From the NCBI RefSeq assembly GCF_017922435.1, contig NZ_VDEZ01000002.1:124001-188000 (forward strand): a DNA stretch of 64,000 bases, written 5' to 3'. The notes beneath the pieces are model-generated. The model searched no databases, was not told where the DNA came from, and saw only the letters and a program-made list of their open reading frames with translations. Numbering within the stretch: the first letter of the stretch is position 1; every line of letters begins with the position of its first letter. Source of the stretch: Thalassospira sp. ER-Se-21-Dark. GTDB taxonomy: Bacteria; Pseudomonadota; Alphaproteobacteria; Rhodospirillales; Thalassospiraceae. Below, one piece after another: positions 52,572-60,959 of this stretch. Position numbers and translations under genes: made by a program.

Positions 52572-53225
52572 TTGAGTTGGATCGAGCAGTTTCCGGGTCT
52601 GTCACGCTTGCCCGATGCCATCCGATCCTACCTTGTCGAAGAAAGCAAGATCGTCACCGTTCCAGCCAATACAGTCATTTTCGGACCGGGCAAATCGCCG
52701 GAGCACCTGTTGTTGCTACTCGATGGCACAGTGCGTGTGCAGCAGACATCCGATACCGGTCGTGAAATCGTTCTTTATCGGGTTCATGCGGGTGAAAGCT
52801 GCGTTCTGACGACGGCCTGCCTTCTGGCCTACGAGGATTACTCGGCAGAGGGGATTGCCGAAACTGAAACCCGCGCAGTGGCGATCCCGCGCAAGGTGTT
52901 TGACAAGCTTGTCTCGGACTCAATCGAGTTCCGCCAGTTCGTTTTTACTGCCTATTCCAAACGCATCACCGACCTGTTCATGGTGATCGAAGAAATCGCG
53001 TTCCAGAAGCTTGATATTCGTCTGGCCCACAAGCTGATCGAATTGGCAGGGGACAATGATACGGTGTCAGCAACCCATCAGAAACTGGCTGTCGAACTGG
53101 GCTCTGCCCGTGAAGTGATTTCGCGCCAGCTTCAGGAATTTCAGCGTCGGGGCTGGATCGAACAATCGCGCGGCACCATCCGGCTGATTGATCGCGCGGC
53201 GTTGGAAAAACTGGCACAGAGCTAG
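52572..53225 (+). CDS. Crp/Fnr-family regulator of the sulfide-oxidation cluster
   Basis: 217 residues: a cyclic-nucleotide-binding fold (~15-130) and a C-terminal HTH (~162-208). It lacks the N-terminal Cys cluster of FNR. Two Cys sit close together in the effector domain, C77 and C83 (ESCVLTTACLL), possible redox or persulfide sensors. The recognition helix reads SAREVISRQL: R180/E181/S184/R185, a mix of CRP (R-E-x3-R) and FNR (E-x2-S-R) contacts. The only reasonable start is TTG at 52572 after GGGGGATAAGG. It precedes pdo/sqr by 222 bp, so it likely controls them. Confidence 0.82.
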   Translation: MSWIEQFPGLSRLPDAIRSYLVEESKIVTVPANTVIFGPGKSPEHLLLLLDGTVRVQQTSDTGREIVLYRVHAGESCVLTTACLLAYEDYSAEGIAETETRAVAIPRKVFDKLVSDSIEFRQFVFTAYSKRITDLFMVIEEIAFQKLDIRLAHKLIELAGDNDTVSATHQKLAVELGSAREVISRQLQEFQRRGWIEQSRGTIRLIDRAALEKLAQS

Positions 53226-53282
53226 ATTTGCAGCCGGACGCACGGCTGCCCTGCGACTTTAGAATTATTAGGTGTTAATGTT

Positions 53283-53320
53283 GCGATGTTTGGTGACTTC
53301 ATCACTGAAGTGCACATCGC
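53283..53320. promoter_or_regulatory. Large nested palindrome upstream of the persulfide dioxygenase gene
   Basis: An outer GCGATGT/ACATCGC repeat (53283-53289, 53314-53320) encloses ACTTCA-N4-TGAAGT and a GTGA-N5-TCAC core. It lies about 130-165 nt before the pdo ATG. No T run follows, so an operator is more likely than a terminator. The GTGA/TCAC core suggests Crp/Fnr-type recognition. Confidence 0.5.
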
Positions 53321-53447
53321 GAACTCCTAAAACAAAGACCATAGCCAGATGTTTTGTCCGCAAACAAGGCGGGCAAGGGACATCGCAAATCCATCCGGTG
53401 CGCGCCAGTCATAAGGCGGCACGGAGGCAGTTGTTTAGGAGGACTCC

Positions 53448-54332
53448 ATGTCTGCATACTCGGTCAATATGTCCGTAAAACCCGAAGTTACGGCCTTTTT
53501 CGACGAAGACACCAACACGATCAGCTATGTGGTCAAGGACCCGGGAAGCAACGCCTGTGCGGTTGTCGATTCCGTGATGGATATCGATTATGCGGCGGGT
53601 CGGATCACCTTTACCCACGCCGATAACATCATTGCCTTTATCAAGGATAATGGCCTGAAACTGGAATGGATCATCGAGACCCATGTCCATGCCGACCACC
53701 TGTCGGCAGCACCCTATATTCAGCAAAAGCTCGGCGGCAAGCTTGGCATCGGCAGCAAGATTACGGTTGTGCAGGACACGTTCGGCAAGGTGTTTAACGA
53801 AGGCACCGAATTCCAGCGTGATGGCAGCCAGTTTGATCGCCTGTTTGAAGATGGTGATACCTATCAGGTCGGTTCCATGACCTGCTTTGCCATCTATACC
53901 CCGGGTCATACCCCCGCCTGCATGGTGCATGTCATGGGCGATGCCGCCTTCGTTGGCGATACCCTGTTCATGCCTGATGGCGGATCGGCCCGTGCGGACT
54001 TCCCAGGCGGTGACGCCGGGACGCTTTATGACAGCATCCAGAAGCTCCTCGCACTCCCGGAAGATATGCGCCTGTTCATGTGCCACGACTACGGCCCCAA
54101 TGGCCGTGATATCAAGTGGGAAACCACCGTCGGCGAAGAGAAAAAGCACAACATCCACGTTGGGGAAGGCAAAACCCGCGAAGACTTCATCAAGTTCCGG
54201 ACCGAACGTGATGCCCAGCTTGATATGCCGCGTCTGATCATCCCGTCGCTTCAGGTCAATATGCGCGCCGGTCAGGTGCCGACCGACAGCAGCGGCAAAA
54301 AAATGCTGAAAGTCCCGGTAAACGGGCTCTGA
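53448..54332 (+). CDS. ETHE1-like persulfide dioxygenase (MBL fold)
   Basis: 294 residues of the metallo-beta-lactamase fold. The motif T-H79-V-H81-A-D83-H84, then H154 in PGHTP, D171 in VGDTLF and H213 in MCHDY give the mono-iron site of persulfide dioxygenases, using the His/His/Asp subset. It oxidises glutathione persulfide to sulfite with O2. The C-terminal YGPNGRDIKWETTVGEEKKHN and late RLIIPSLQVNMRAG are typical of the bacterial Blh/PDO group. Start follows AGGAGG. The fused sqr gene follows after 24 nt. Confidence 0.93.
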   Translation: MSAYSVNMSVKPEVTAFFDEDTNTISYVVKDPGSNACAVVDSVMDIDYAAGRITFTHADNIIAFIKDNGLKLEWIIETHVHADHLSAAPYIQQKLGGKLGIGSKITVVQDTFGKVFNEGTEFQRDGSQFDRLFEDGDTYQVGSMTCFAIYTPGHTPACMVHVMGDAAFVGDTLFMPDGGSARADFPGGDAGTLYDSIQKLLALPEDMRLFMCHDYGPNGRDIKWETTVGEEKKHNIHVGEGKTREDFIKFRTERDAQLDMPRLIIPSLQVNMRAGQVPTDSSGKKMLKVPVNGL

Positions 54333-54356
54333 TCAACACTCAGGTGAGGAAAAGCC

Positions 54357-56030
54357 ATGGAAATCAAAACAATAAGTAACGGGTTCTCAGTCAGTCCCCA
54401 AATCGTGGCAGACGATGTCAAGGAAATCGCCAAGCACGGCTTCCGGTCCATCGTCTGTAACCGTCCTGACGGCGAGGGTGCCGATCAGCCAACCTTTGAA
54501 GAGATTTCAAACGCGGCAAAGGAATCCGGGCTTGAGGTGCGCTATCAGCCGATTGTTTCGGGCAAGGTCAGCGATGATGATGCCCGTGATTTTGGCCGCC
54601 TTTATGATGAATTACCCAAGCCGGTCTTTGCCTATTGCCGCACCGGCACCCGTTCAACCACACTTTGGTCGCTAAGCCAGGCTGCGCATCTTGATACCAG
54701 CGAAATCCTTCGCGCCACCAAGGCGGCCGGTTATGACATGGGCGGGGTTGTTCGCCGGATTGTCAATGGCGGTAAAACGCCGACCGATCAGGGTGATGCG
54801 AAATATGACGTCGTGATCATCGGTGGCGGTGCGGCCGGCATTTCGGTGGCATCCAGCCTGATCGCACGCCGTTCGGGCCTTGAGATTGCGGTCATCGATC
54901 CGGCCGATATCCACTATTACCAGCCGGGCTGGACCATGGTTGGCGGTGGCGTGTTTGAAGCCAGCACCACAGCCCAGACCATGGGATCTCTGATCCCCAA
55001 GGGCGTGCACTGGATCAAGGCCGCCGTTGCCGCGTTCGAGCCGCAAGACGATGCTGTCATCCTTGATGGGTGCCGGGTGGTCAAATATGACCGTCTGATC
55101 GTTTGTCCGGGGCTGAAGCTTGACTGGAACCGCGTTGAAGGTCTGGTTGAAACGCTTGGTCGCAATGGTGTGACGTCAAACTATCGTTATGACCTAGCCC
55201 CTTACACGTGGGAACTGGTTTCCTCGATGCGCCAAGGCAAGGCGATCTTTACCCAGCCGCCCATGCCAATCAAATGTGCCGGTGCCCCGCAAAAGGCGAT
55301 GTATCTCTCGGCCGATCACTGGCATCGCACGGGTGTTTTGAAGAACATTGATATCGATTTCTGCAATGCCGGTGGGGTTCTGTTCGGGGTAAAGGACTAT
55401 GTCCCGGCCCTTGAAAGCTATGTGAAGAAATACGATGCACATCTCGATTTCTTCCACAATCTGGTGGCGATTGACGGGCAGGCGAAAAAGGCCTGGTTCG
55501 ATGTCGCCAAGCCCGACACCAAGGTTGAACGCGTCGAGAAGTCCTTTGACATGATCCATGTCTGCCCGCCGCAGGTCGCACCGGACTTCATTCGTGTGTC
55601 CCCGCTGGCAGATGCCGCCGGATGGGTGGATGTCGATCAGGCAACCCTTCGCCACAAGTCATTTAGCAACATCTGGTCGCTGGGCGATGTGATGAATGCG
55701 CCCAATGCCAAAACAGCTGCTGCGGCCCGCAAACAGGCGCCGGTAGTTGCCGAAAACGTGGTTGCCGACATTGATGGCAAATCACCGGTTGCGCAATATG
55801 ACGGTTATGGGTCCTGCCCGCTGACCGTGGAACGTGGGCGCATCGTTCTGGCCGAATTCGGTTATGGCGGAACGCTTTTACCGTCCTTCCCGAAATGGCT
55901 GATCGATGGCACCAAACCTTCGCACCTTGCATGGTTGCTTAAGGAAAAGCTCCTGCCGCCGATCTATTGGAAGGCGATGCTGCGTGGCAAGGAATGGCTG
56001 GCCAAGCCTGAAAAAGTCACCGGTGCCTAA
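54357..56030 (+). CDS. DUF442 phosphatase-like domain fused to sulfide:quinone oxidoreductase
   Basis: 557 residues. Residues ~1-115 are a DUF442/Blh-type phosphatase-like domain with loop C94-RTGT-R99. From ~150 an FAD oxidoreductase of the SQR type begins (VVIIGGGAAGISVASSL). PPMPIKCAGAPQKAMYLS carries C307, equivalent to the redox Cys201 of human SQOR as I recall it. The second SQOR Cys would lie at GDC before the SKTAAA-like block; here it is GDVMNAPNAKTAAA, so Val445. C250 and C403 are other candidates. It would oxidise sulfide at the membrane and pass electrons to quinone. Co-transcribed with pdo. Confidence 0.9.
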   Translation: MEIKTISNGFSVSPQIVADDVKEIAKHGFRSIVCNRPDGEGADQPTFEEISNAAKESGLEVRYQPIVSGKVSDDDARDFGRLYDELPKPVFAYCRTGTRSTTLWSLSQAAHLDTSEILRATKAAGYDMGGVVRRIVNGGKTPTDQGDAKYDVVIIGGGAAGISVASSLIARRSGLEIAVIDPADIHYYQPGWTMVGGGVFEASTTAQTMGSLIPKGVHWIKAAVAAFEPQDDAVILDGCRVVKYDRLIVCPGLKLDWNRVEGLVETLGRNGVTSNYRYDLAPYTWELVSSMRQGKAIFTQPPMPIKCAGAPQKAMYLSADHWHRTGVLKNIDIDFCNAGGVLFGVKDYVPALESYVKKYDAHLDFFHNLVAIDGQAKKAWFDVAKPDTKVERVEKSFDMIHVCPPQVAPDFIRVSPLADAAGWVDVDQATLRHKSFSNIWSLGDVMNAPNAKTAAAARKQAPVVAENVVADIDGKSPVAQYDGYGSCPLTVERGRIVLAEFGYGGTLLPSFPKWLIDGTKPSHLAWLLKEKLLPPIYWKAMLRGKEWLAKPEKVTGA

Positions 56031-56040
56031 AACACTCTTT

Positions 56041-56070
56041 GCCCAAGGCGGCATGAACGCTGCCTTGGGC
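56041..56070 (+). repeat. Long hairpin between sqr and sulP
   Basis: GCCCAAGGCGGC-ATGAAC-GCTGCCTTGGGC is a 12 bp stem with one G-U pair. It lies 11 nt past the sqr stop and 26 nt before the SulP start. It lacks a T run. It may stabilise or attenuate the mRNA between the two genes. Confidence 0.5.
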
Positions 56071-56095
56071 CAACTCTGATCTAAGAGATCGATCA

Positions 56096-57862
56096 ATGCG
56101 TTTCAAAATGCTTCGGAAATATGTCCCGATTTTTGATTGGGGACAGACCTATGACAGGACGGCCTTTGGCAATGATATGATTGCAGCCGTGATCGTGACG
56201 ATCATGCTGATCCCGCAATCGCTTGCCTATGCGTTGCTGGCCGGTCTGCCACCCGAAGCGGGGCTTTATGCCTCCATCGCGCCGATCATTCTTTATGCCA
56301 TCTTTGGCACCAGCCGCGCCCTTGCGGTCGGTCCGGTTGCGGTTGTTTCACTGATGACGGCGGCGGCGGTGGGCAATATTGCTGAAACCGGCACCATGGG
56401 CTATGCACTGGCCGCCCTGACGCTTGCGGCCCTGTCCGGGGCGATCCTGCTTGCGATGGGGGTGTTCAAGCTGGGCTTTTTGGCCAACTTCCTCTCACAC
56501 CCGGTGATTGCCGGTTTCATCACTGCATCGGGCATGATCATTGCCGCCAGTCAGCTCAAACACATCCTTGGTGTGGATGCCAGCGGCCATAACCTTTGGG
56601 AAATTGTCACCTCCCTGATTGCGCATATTCCTGAAACCAATCAGACGACCCTGATCATTGGCATTTGCGCCACGGGCTTCCTGTTCTGGGTGCGCAAGGG
56701 CCTTAAACCCACTTTAAGTAAACTTGGCCTTGGCGTGCGGATGGCTGATGTCTTGACCAAGGCGGGCCCGGTCTTTGCTGTGTTCGCGACTACGGCGGCG
56801 ACCTGGTATCTTGGTCTGGCTGATAAAGGGGTCAAGATCGTGGGCGAGGTACCGCAAAGCCTGCCGCCGCTCACCATGCCGGACTTCAGCCCAAGGCTGA
56901 TGGCCGATCTTCTGGTACCGGCGATCCTCATTTCTGTGATCGGATTTGTTGAATCGATCTCTGTCGCGCAGACGCTGGCGGCCAAACGCCGTCAACGCAT
57001 CAACCCGGATCAGGAACTGATTGGTCTGGGGGCGGCCAATATCGGGGCGGCCTTTACGGGCGGTTATCCGGTGACGGGTGGTTTTGCCCGCTCGGTCGTG
57101 AACTTTGATGCCGGGGCGCAAACACCTGCGGCCGGGGCCTTTACCGCTGTTGGTCTGGCGATTGCCGCCGTGGCGCTGACGCCGCTGGTGTATTTCCTGC
57201 CAAAGGCAACCCTTGCCGCGACCATCATTGTTGCGGTGCTGTCGCTGGTTGATTTTTCGATCCTTAAAACCAGCTGGCAATATTCCAAGGCGGATTTCAT
57301 TGCGGTTCTGGCCACCATCCTTCTGACCCTTGGTCTTGGGGTCGAGGTCGGGGTGACCGCCGGTGTGGTGCTTTCGATCGGGCTGTTTTTGTACAAAACA
57401 TCACGCCCGCATATTGCCGAGGTCGGCCTTGTGCCCGACACCCAGCATTTCCGCAACATCCTGCGTCATAAGGTCATCACCCATCCATCGGTCCTGACGA
57501 TCCGGATTGACGAAAGCCTTTATTTCGCCAATGCGCGGTATCTGGAGGATTACCTCTATGACCGGGTGGTCGGGTGCAAGAACCTCAAACATGTGGTTCT
57601 GATGTGCTCGGCCGTGAACGAGATTGACTTAAGCGCGCTTGAATCGCTTGAGGCGATCAATCACCGGCTTGAGGAAATGGGTATTTCCCTTCACATGTCC
57701 GAGGTCAAAGGCCCGGTTATGGACCGCCTGAAAAAGACCCATTTCCTGGATGAACTGACCGGCGATGTTTTCCTGTCCCAGTTCGAAGCTGTTTCGAAAC
57801 TGACAGACGGGCAGGTGGCAGAAACACCACCAAGCACCGAACCCAAAATCAAATTGGTCTAA
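56096..57862 (+). CDS. SulP-family anion transporter with STAS domain (sulfur cluster)
   Basis: 588 residues. About 12-14 membrane segments; opening FDWGQTYDRTAFGNDMIAAVIVTIMLIPQSLAYALLAGLPPEAGLYA is the SulP signature region, and GGYPVTGGFARSVVNFDAGAQTPAAG holds the conserved NxDxGxxT-like loop. A STAS domain (~455-560) includes CSAVNEIDLSALESLEAI. Downstream of sqr with a 65 nt gap, so export of sulfite/sulfate or uptake of an anion for sulfide oxidation is inferred. Paralog of the SulP at 17405 but with sulfur-operon context. Confidence 0.9.
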   Translation: MRFKMLRKYVPIFDWGQTYDRTAFGNDMIAAVIVTIMLIPQSLAYALLAGLPPEAGLYASIAPIILYAIFGTSRALAVGPVAVVSLMTAAAVGNIAETGTMGYALAALTLAALSGAILLAMGVFKLGFLANFLSHPVIAGFITASGMIIAASQLKHILGVDASGHNLWEIVTSLIAHIPETNQTTLIIGICATGFLFWVRKGLKPTLSKLGLGVRMADVLTKAGPVFAVFATTAATWYLGLADKGVKIVGEVPQSLPPLTMPDFSPRLMADLLVPAILISVIGFVESISVAQTLAAKRRQRINPDQELIGLGAANIGAAFTGGYPVTGGFARSVVNFDAGAQTPAAGAFTAVGLAIAAVALTPLVYFLPKATLAATIIVAVLSLVDFSILKTSWQYSKADFIAVLATILLTLGLGVEVGVTAGVVLSIGLFLYKTSRPHIAEVGLVPDTQHFRNILRHKVITHPSVLTIRIDESLYFANARYLEDYLYDRVVGCKNLKHVVLMCSAVNEIDLSALESLEAINHRLEEMGISLHMSEVKGPVMDRLKKTHFLDELTGDVFLSQFEAVSKLTDGQVAETPPSTEPKIKLV

Positions 57863-57873
57863 GGCCGAAGATC

Positions 57874-57908
57874 GAAACCGGATTGATTTTTCAGTCCGGT
57901 TTCTTTTT
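57874..57908 (+). terminator. Terminator of the sulfide cluster, overlapping the BenE 3' end
   Basis: GAAACCGGA-N12-TCCGGTTTC then TTTTT. The stem overlaps the last codons of the convergent BenE gene, whose stop is at 57891-57893. Confidence 0.8.
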
Positions 57909-59081
57909 GCCATTGCGCAGATGGGTCAGGAAGTAAATCAGCCCGCCAGCCAGCAAGCCCCAGAAAGCACCCGAAATCCCATAGAATGTCAGGCCAGCTG
58001 CGGTGACGATAAAGGTCACGGCGGCTGCTTCACGTCCGTCTTCGTCCTTGAAGGCCGCAACGGCGGATCCCGCAAACGCCCCAATCAGGGCAAGGCCTGC
58101 AACCGCCTCGATCAGGATGCCCGGTGCCAGACTGATAAACGCGGTCACCAACCCGGCCAAAAGGCCAAACACGATATAGAAAACCCCGCCTGAAACAGCG
58201 GCCCAATACCGTTTGGCCGGATCAGGATGGGCATCCTTGCCCGCACAAAGGGCGGCGGTGATGGCGGCAAGGTTTACCGCATGGCCACCAAACGGGGCTG
58301 AGAGTAACGAGAAGATCCCGGTCACGGTAAACAGCGGCCCCGGTGGGGTGTCATAATCATTGGCGCGCAGAACCGCGGTGCCCGGAATGTTTTGTGATGC
58401 CATGGTGACGATGAAAAGCGGCAAGGCAATACCAACCAGTCCGGCCACTGTGAATTCCGGCATGACGAATTCAACCGGCGGCGCAATTGCCCCACCCAGA
58501 TCGGCAAGCGCATTTTCAGGGAACTCGATGCCGAACACCATCACGACAATAAAGGCCAACAAAGCGGCCGGGATGGCAAGCAACCGGTTGAACCGGCCCA
58601 TGACAATCCACGCAATCACGATGGGAAGACCAAGCAACGGATCAAAGGCAACTGCCTTGACCGGCGCAAGGCACAGACCCAGCAAAACACCGGCCAGCAT
58701 CGCGTTTGCCAAGGGGGCCGGGATACCAGCAACCGCACGGCCCAGCGGCTTCCAGACGCCACTGATGATAATCAGGATGGCGCAAACGATGAACGCGCCA
58801 ACAGCAACCGCAAAGCCGCCCTCAATCGCACCTGATGTCGCCAGAAGAGCCGCACCTGGGGTGGACCAGGCGATGCTGATCGGAAGGCGGGTTTTAAGCG
58901 ATAAAACAATCGCGCACAGGCCCATGGAAATGGAAAGCGCCATCAGGCCCGATGCCGCCTGTTCCGGGCTGGCACCAACGCCGGTAAGGCCTTGCAGCAC
59001 AACCGCAAACGAACTGGCAGAGCCAACAAAACCGGCCAACAGGCCCATGAAAATACTTTGGGGCGAAATATCACGCAGCAT
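57891..59081 (-). CDS. BenE-family benzoate/H+ symporter-like transporter
   Basis: 396 residues, about 12 hydrophobic helices. MLRDISPQSIFMGLLAGFVGSASSFAVVLQGLTGVGASPEQAASGL, RLPISIAWSTPGAALLATSG, GIPAPLANAMLAGVLLGLCLAPV and PFGGHAVNLAAITAALCAG are the conserved blocks of BenE. No benzoate-degradation genes are nearby, so substrate is uncertain. ATG at 59081 follows CGGAG. It converges on the sulP terminator and is divergent from the peroxiredoxin gene. Confidence 0.9.
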   Translation of the reverse strand: MLRDISPQSIFMGLLAGFVGSASSFAVVLQGLTGVGASPEQAASGLMALSISMGLCAIVLSLKTRLPISIAWSTPGAALLATSGAIEGGFAVAVGAFIVCAILIIISGVWKPLGRAVAGIPAPLANAMLAGVLLGLCLAPVKAVAFDPLLGLPIVIAWIVMGRFNRLLAIPAALLAFIVVMVFGIEFPENALADLGGAIAPPVEFVMPEFTVAGLVGIALPLFIVTMASQNIPGTAVLRANDYDTPPGPLFTVTGIFSLLSAPFGGHAVNLAAITAALCAGKDAHPDPAKRYWAAVSGGVFYIVFGLLAGLVTAFISLAPGILIEAVAGLALIGAFAGSAVAAFKDEDGREAAAVTFIVTAAGLTFYGISGAFWGLLAGGLIYFLTHLRNGKKKPD

Positions 59082-59410
59082 GGGAGCTCCGCAGGGTTGC
59101 AAGTCGTTGAAAGTATGGTGGCAAGCGCGCTGACCTTAACCAGAAGCAAGAAGGCAGGCCAGTGAAAAAGCACAAGGTGCAACGGCGGAGCCCAGCTGTC
59201 ATCGGCGGTCGCAGCGCGGTAGTGCACAGGCGGGATGTCAGGGAGGCCAGCCAACATAGTTGCACGAACCAGAAACGGCGTTCCTTGGCGATGTTCTGCG
59301 TAAAAAAACCAACAGATGATTGATTTACATCATCGTACAAGACGAAGAATTAAATAATTATAATGTATTCAAATGGAGTGGACGATATTTCCTGACCAAG
59401 GAGCCTGACA
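59082..59410. other. Divergent promoter region (BenE / peroxiredoxin), no gene seen
   Basis: 329 bp. An FNR-like palindrome lies at 59320-59333 and an AT-rich -10-like stretch at ~59345-59365, both nearer to the peroxiredoxin. No credible reading frame. Confidence 0.45.
59320..59333 (+). promoter_or_regulatory. FNR-like operator upstream of the peroxiredoxin gene
   Basis: TTGAT-TTAC-ATCAT matches the FNR consensus at nine of ten positions and lies inside a GATGAT-N8-ATCATC repeat. It is 77 nt before the peroxiredoxin ATG. Confidence 0.5.
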
Positions 59411-60064
59411 ATGACTGTATCCCCCCAGATTCGTGTCGGTCTGCCGCGGATCAATGAACCTGCACCGGATTTTACGGCCCCGACCACCGATGGTGTCAAA
59501 GCCCTGTCGGACTATCGCGGCAAATGGCTTGTCCTGTTTTCCCATCCTGCTGATTTCACCCCGGTTTGCACAACCGAATTTATCGCCTTTGCCAAACATG
59601 CGGACCAATTCGCCAAGCGCAATTGCGAATTGCTGGGCCTGTCGATTGACAGCACCCATTCGCACATCGCCTGGATGCGCAACATCCAGCAGAATTTCGG
59701 TGTGGAAATCCCGTTTCCGATTATTTCAGACCTGAAAATGGAAGTCGCCCAGGCCTATGGCATGATCCATCCGGGGGCGGGTGACACGTCTGCTGTGCGT
59801 GCGACCTTCATCATTGACCCGGATGGCATGTTGCGCGCCATGGTCTATTACCCGATGAGTAACGGGCGCTCCATTACCGAATGCCTGCGCATGATCGACG
59901 CCATGCAGACCAGTGACAAGAACGGCGTTGCCACGCCCGAAGGGTGGCAACCGGGCGACAAGGTTATTGTTCCGCCTGCCCATACCGCCAAGGCTGCCGC
60001 AGAACGTGCATCCAATCCTGCCTATGATTATGTGGACTTCTATTTCTGCACAAAGTCCCTCTGA
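59411..60064 (+). CDS. Peroxiredoxin, Prx6/1-Cys-like
   Basis: 217 residues of the AhpC/TSA superfamily, Prx6-type by length and motif: VLFSHPADFTPVCTTE with peroxidatic Cys53, the Thr50 and Arg (ca. 130; AVRATFIIDP) that complete the active site, and the long C-terminal extension GWQPGDKVIVPP typical of Prx6. A Cys at 213 near the C-terminus might act in resolution. It reduces H2O2 and organic hydroperoxides. Start follows AAGGAG. Confidence 0.93.
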   Translation: MTVSPQIRVGLPRINEPAPDFTAPTTDGVKALSDYRGKWLVLFSHPADFTPVCTTEFIAFAKHADQFAKRNCELLGLSIDSTHSHIAWMRNIQQNFGVEIPFPIISDLKMEVAQAYGMIHPGAGDTSAVRATFIIDPDGMLRAMVYYPMSNGRSITECLRMIDAMQTSDKNGVATPEGWQPGDKVIVPPAHTAKAAAERASNPAYDYVDFYFCTKSL

Positions 60065-60080
60065 TCAAAACCCCGATGTG

Positions 60081-60144
60081 CGGTCCCGGGGGCAAGGGAC
60101 CGTGCAAAGGCAAAACCCCGCCAGAGCAATCCGGCGGGGTTTTG
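60081..60144 (+). terminator. Tandem hairpins ending the peroxiredoxin transcript
   Basis: First CGGTCCC/GGGACCG (60081-60102), then an 11 bp AAAACCCCGCC/GGCGGGGTTTT stem (60112-60122 with 60133-60143) ending in TTTTG. The second stem is a good Rho-independent terminator. Confidence 0.85.
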
Positions 60145-60240
60145 TTTCGTTCGTCAGGCATCACGCGACATCAGTTTGGGAGCGCCTGCAATTGCGCCCA
60201 TCTGGAATGCCGCGCTCAAACTGTTGGTGGTGAACGCGTA

Positions 60241-60813
60241 TCAGACCACGTCACGCTTGGTCGTGGCATTTGATACGTCATGGGTTTCAATCAGGCGTGC
60301 GTCGTGACGACCAAGCACATCCTTGGCGCGTTCCTCGGTCTGCGGATCAGGTGTTCTGACCCACAGCAACAAGCCGCCTTGATCAAGCTCTTCTTGAAGT
60401 TTGGTGGAGTACTTTTTGCCAACCATTGCGGCAATCACCCCGCCTGCCGCGGCACCAACGCCGCCCGCACCGAGGATTGCCGAAATTGTCAGGGCAATCG
60501 GGCCACCCGCCGCAATCACCGCACCAGCTGCACCAAATGCCGCCGCATACATCGGGGCACCGATCAGTGCGCCCTCGGCATTGCCGATCGGTGTCGGCGT
60601 TGTATAGGCCAGTGGCGGCATATCAGGATCGTTGTCGACATCCTCGGCCTTGCGATAAATATGGCCAAGCTTGTCTTCGACGGTTTTCTCGCTCGCAAGA
60701 AGGCTAAGCTCCTTTTGCTGATCAAACCCGGCTTGCGCCAGATCATCCGCCGCCTGTTGGAGTATGTTGATGTCGTCAAAAACACCAACGGTCTCGCGAT
60801 GTGTTTTGGTCAT
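60241..60813 (-). CDS. Glycine-zipper protein with general-stress-like N-terminus
   Basis: 190 residues, strong AAGGAGG ribosome site. The N-terminal ~60 residues (VGVFDDINILQQAADDLAQAGFD...LSLLASE) resemble the YflT/general stress protein 17M domain. A middle block (~80-135) is almost only Gly, Ala, Ile and Val with GxxxG repeats and could insert in a membrane. The C-terminal part (LLLWVRTPDPQTEERAKDVLGRHDARLIETHDV) resembles the closing helix-strand of the same stress domain. Function is unknown. Confidence 0.7.
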   Translation of the reverse strand: MTKTHRETVGVFDDINILQQAADDLAQAGFDQQKELSLLASEKTVEDKLGHIYRKAEDVDNDPDMPPLAYTTPTPIGNAEGALIGAPMYAAAFGAAGAVIAAGGPIALTISAILGAGGVGAAAGGVIAAMVGKKYSTKLQEELDQGGLLLWVRTPDPQTEERAKDVLGRHDARLIETHDVSNATTKRDVV

Positions 60814-60904
60814 TTGGGCCTCCTTTTTTGTTGAAAGGCTCATCTTTATTGAACGTAACACAACGCGGATTGGTTCCATTTTTATTGGATTTCAATGCGC
60901 CCAA

Positions 60905-60934
60905 ACGAAAACGGCACCCCTAAAGGGTGCCGTT
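60905..60934 (-). terminator. Terminator of the MotA/MotB-like operon
   Basis: AACGGCACCC-N5-GGGTGCCGTT is a perfect 10 bp stem. On the minus strand it is followed by TTTTCGTTT, 26 nt past the MotB-like stop. Confidence 0.75.
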
Positions 60935-60959
60935 AAAAGCTGTATTCTTGTGCCTTAAC

